Below, one piece after another: positions 58,079 through 60,403 of a stretch of 60,403 nt of DNA. The stretch spans positions 1 to 60,403 of the forward strand of contig NZ_JACSPN010000024.1 of the NCBI RefSeq assembly GCF_015142735.1. Reading direction: 5' to 3'. The position numbers and the translations under genes are program-made. Source of the DNA: Oerskovia douganii (GTDB lineage Bacteria; Actinomycetota; Actinomycetes; Actinomycetales; Cellulomonadaceae). Within the stretch, counting starts at the first letter, position 1. Every line of letters starts with the position of its first letter. The notes below the pieces were generated by a model. The model saw only the letters and a program-made list of their open reading frames with translations, did not search any database and was not told where the DNA came from.

Positions 58079-58432
58079 TCAGGAGTAGGTGTCGAGCACG
58101 GGGACCTCGTCCTGGTGCTCCCGCGCGATCTGCTGGTGGTGCCGGATGACCTCGCTCACGATGAACTCGCGGAACTGCTCGGCGAACGCGGGGTCCAGCC
58201 CGGACGCCTGTGCGATGCCCGTGAGCCTCGCGATCTGCTGCTGGTCCCGGGCCGGGTCTGCGGGCGGGAGACCACCCTGGGCCTTGAGCTCTCCCACGCG
58301 GCGCGTGAACTTGAAGCGTTCCGCGAGCAGGTGCACGAGGGCCGCGTCGATGTTGTCGATGCTCTCTCGTAGGCTGAGGATCTCTGCGGGGACGGGGCGG
58401 GGGGCCGCGGCGGGGGCGTGGGGGTCGCTCAT
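58079..58432 (-). CDS. Chorismate mutase, AroQ type
   Basis: Converts chorismate to prephenate for Phe and Tyr. The 117-residue all-helical protein shows ILSLRESIDNIDAALVHLLA, ERFKFTRRVGELKAQGGLP, DPARDQQQIARLTGIAQASG and FREFIVSEVIRHHQQIARE. The Arg, Lys and Glu/Gln residues of the AroQ active site are in place. Ala/Pro-rich residues 3-13 are an extension. It lies divergent from the acyl-CoA synthetase gene and 108 bases upstream of the gene at 56771. Confidence 0.92.
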   Translation of the reverse strand: MSDPHAPAAAPRPVPAEILSLRESIDNIDAALVHLLAERFKFTRRVGELKAQGGLPPADPARDQQQIARLTGIAQASGLDPAFAEQFREFIVSEVIRHHQQIAREHQDEVPVLDTYS

Positions 58433-58542
58433 CCGACGATCCTAAGCACCGGGGCGCGCACCCGGGTCCTGACCCGCGGAACGTGGGACGCCCGGTACGC
58501 AGTAAAATCGGACGTTGCCCCACCACTCAGCGGAGAGTTGAC

Positions 58543-60363
58543 ATGACCGAATTCGCGTCGCCGAGCCTCGTCGAGGTACCGGCCACCAGCAGCATCAGCA
58601 CGCTTCTCACCGACCGCGTCGAGCGGTCCGGGGACGACGCGGTGATCGAGCGACGCCTCACGCCGGGCGGCCCCTGGGAGCCCGTGACCGCGCGCGCCTT
58701 CGACGACGACGTGGTCACCGTGGCCCGCGGCCTCGCCGCGCGCGGCGTGCAGGCCGGTGACCGGGTCGCCATCATGTCGCGCACCCGCTACGAGTGGACG
58801 CTGCTCGACTTCGCCGTCTGGGCCGCCGGCGGCGTGCCCATCCCGGTCTACGAGACCTCGTCCGCCGAGCAGGTCGAGTGGATCCTGTCCGACTCCGGCG
58901 TCAGCGTCGTGCTCGTCGAGACGTCCGCGCACGCCCAGATCGTCGAGAGCCTCCGTGCGCGGCTCCCGCTCCTGCGCGAGGTCCTCGTGATCGACGACGG
59001 CGCGGTCGACGACCTGCGTGCCGGCGGCGACGACGTCCCCCGGGAGGAGATCGACTCCCGCCGCGCCGCGACCGGCCGTGACGACCTGGCGACCATCATC
59101 TACACCTCGGGAGCGACGGGCCGCCCCAAGGGCGTGGAGCTCACGCACCTGAACTTCGTGCACCTGACCCGCAACGGCGTCGCCGGGCTGGCAGAGATCG
59201 TCGCGACGCCCGACGCCCGCACGCTCCTCTTCCTGCCCCTCGCGCACGTCTTCGCGCGGTTCGTCCAGGTCGTGTGCATCGCGTCGCCCACGGCGGTCCT
59301 GGCGCACAGCTCCGACATCAAGAAGCTCGTGCCGGACCTGGGCTCGTTCCGGCCGACCTTCCTCCTGGCCGTGCCCCGCGTGTTCGAGAAGGTCTACAAC
59401 GCCGCCGAGCAGAAGGCCGGAGCCGGCGCCAAGCGTCGGATCTTCCACTGGTCGGCCAAGGTCGCCATCACGTACTCGCGCGCGCTCGACTCCGCCGCGG
59501 GGCCGTCGATCGTCCTCAAGACCCAGCACGCGCTCGCTGACCGGCTCGTGTTCGGCTCGATGCGCACGGCTCTCGGTGGCGACCTCACGCACTCGATCTC
59601 AGGTGGCGCGCCGCTCGGCGAACGGCTGGGGCACTTCTTCCGCGGCATCGGCCTCACGATCCTCGAGGGCTACGGACTCACCGAGACCACGGCCCCCTGC
59701 GCCGTGAACCCGCCCAGCCGCCTCAAGATCGGCACCGTCGGCCCCGCGTTCCCCGGCACGGCGCTCAAGGTCGACGCCGAGGGCGAGCTGTTCGTCAAGG
59801 GCGACCACGTCTTCCGCGGCTACCACAACCAGCCCGAGCTGACGGCCGAGGTGTTCCAGGACGGCTGGTTCCGCACGGGCGACCTGGCCTCGCTCGACGA
59901 GGACGGCTACCTGCGGATCACGGGCCGCAAGAAGGAGATCATCGTGACGGCCGGCGGCAAGAACGTCGCCCCGGCCCAGCTCGAGGACCGTCTGCGCGCC
60001 CACCCGCTCGTGAGCCAGGTCGTCGTGGTGGGCGACCAGCGTCCGTTCATCGGCGCGCTCGTCACGATCGACCCCGAGATGCTCCCCGGCTGGCTCACGA
60101 CGCACGGCCTGCCGCCCATGGACGTCACGACCGCGGCCACGGACCCGACCGTGCTCGCGGCCCTCGACCGGGCCGTGACGCGCGCGAACGAGGCGGTGTC
60201 CCGCGCGGAGTCCATCCGCAAGATCCAGGTGCTCACGACGGACTTCACCGAGCAGAACGGCTACCTGACGCCCTCGCTCAAGGTCAAGCGCCCCCTCGTG
60301 CTCCGGGACTTCGCCTCGACCATCGACGACCTGTACGGCGCCCCCGCGAACGCGGACGCCTGA
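58543..60363 (+). CDS. Long-chain fatty-acid-CoA ligase (AMP-forming)
   Basis: Activates fatty acids to acyl-CoA through acyl-AMP. The 606-residue ANL-family enzyme has the P-loop TIIYTSGATGRPKGVELTHL near residue 184, FLPLAHVFARFVQ, the A5 motif ILEGYGLTETTAP, FRTGDLASLDEDGYLRITGR and KKEIIVTAGGKNVAPAQLED, and the catalytic Lys near the end (NGYLTPSLKVKRPLVL). It is the FadD15/Acsl-like form. The ATG at 58543 has GGAGAG upstream, and TAAAAT at about 58503 could be a -10 box. The chain-length preference cannot be told. Confidence 0.93.
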   Translation: MTEFASPSLVEVPATSSISTLLTDRVERSGDDAVIERRLTPGGPWEPVTARAFDDDVVTVARGLAARGVQAGDRVAIMSRTRYEWTLLDFAVWAAGGVPIPVYETSSAEQVEWILSDSGVSVVLVETSAHAQIVESLRARLPLLREVLVIDDGAVDDLRAGGDDVPREEIDSRRAATGRDDLATIIYTSGATGRPKGVELTHLNFVHLTRNGVAGLAEIVATPDARTLLFLPLAHVFARFVQVVCIASPTAVLAHSSDIKKLVPDLGSFRPTFLLAVPRVFEKVYNAAEQKAGAGAKRRIFHWSAKVAITYSRALDSAAGPSIVLKTQHALADRLVFGSMRTALGGDLTHSISGGAPLGERLGHFFRGIGLTILEGYGLTETTAPCAVNPPSRLKIGTVGPAFPGTALKVDAEGELFVKGDHVFRGYHNQPELTAEVFQDGWFRTGDLASLDEDGYLRITGRKKEIIVTAGGKNVAPAQLEDRLRAHPLVSQVVVVGDQRPFIGALVTIDPEMLPGWLTTHGLPPMDVTTAATDPTVLAALDRAVTRANEAVSRAESIRKIQVLTTDFTEQNGYLTPSLKVKRPLVLRDFASTIDDLYGAPANADA

Positions 60364-60403
60364 CGCCGGGGCGGGGGGGGGGGGGGGCGCGGCCCCCCCC
60401 CCC
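60364..60403. other. Low-complexity G/C tail at the window end
   Basis: About 40 bases after the ligase stop, mostly one run of G followed by a run of C. It looks like an unreliable contig end with a collapsed hairpin, not a real feature. Confidence 0.6.

Overview
The window is very GC-rich DNA with dense, mostly minus-strand genes, many GTG starts and 1- to 8-base gene overlaps. The order amtB-glnB-glnD-ffh-amidohydrolase-rpsP-KH-rimM-trmD-rplS-lepB-rnhB-DUF2469-yraN-comM-dprA-xerC-(M23 peptidase)-rpsB is the classic actinobacterial arrangement, also known from mycobacteria. I infer an actinomycete of the order Micrococcales, perhaps near Cellulomonadaceae or Promicromonosporaceae. The family placement is a guess from gene content.

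Layout: (1) 1-24.6 kb is the conserved core: ribosomal proteins S2, L19 and S16, tRNA and ribosome maturation (TrmD, RimM, KH protein), protein export (Ffh, FtsY, LepB), DNA uptake and processing (ComM, DprA, YraN, XerC, RnhB), nitrogen sensing (AmtB, GlnB and a GlnD that stops before its ACT domains), chromosome condensation (Smc) and Ndk. (2) 24.6-35.5 kb holds DUF4233, folC and ileS, the last behind a T-box leader. The folC-DUF4233 neighbourhood is split by a block with a DHA2 exporter, its TetR regulator and a PTS-type dihydroxyacetone kinase (dhaK-dhaL-dhaM). (3) 35.7-39.6 kb holds accessory membrane and redox genes (DUF2306, an SDR, a sulfite-oxidase-like molybdenum protein).

(4) 39.7-51.6 kb is the most interesting accessory region. 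It has a three-gene ABC importer resembling the cassette proposed to import coenzyme F420-0, then a Ddn-like deazaflavin-dependent reductase, a stand-alone cofE (F420-0 gamma-glutamyl ligase) and a co-transcribed F420-dependent LLM oxidoreductase. Together these suggest an F420-0 salvage route: import the tail-less cofactor, glutamylate it, and use it in local oxidoreductases. Four copies of a palindromic repeat family (core GCCGAGAACGnnGTTGnGGTC) are scattered through the same 7 kb. A frameshifted AraC gene, an HhH-GPD repair protein, a VOC protein and small unknown proteins fill the rest.

(5) 51.7-60.4 kb holds a PEPCK-like P-loop protein (DUF4914 type), valS, an Rv2629-like baeRF ribosome-hibernation candidate, a chorismate mutase and a long-chain acyl-CoA synthetase. 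The window ends in a G/C homopolymer tail that looks like a low-quality contig end. I found no tRNA, rRNA, CRISPR array, insertion sequence or prophage.
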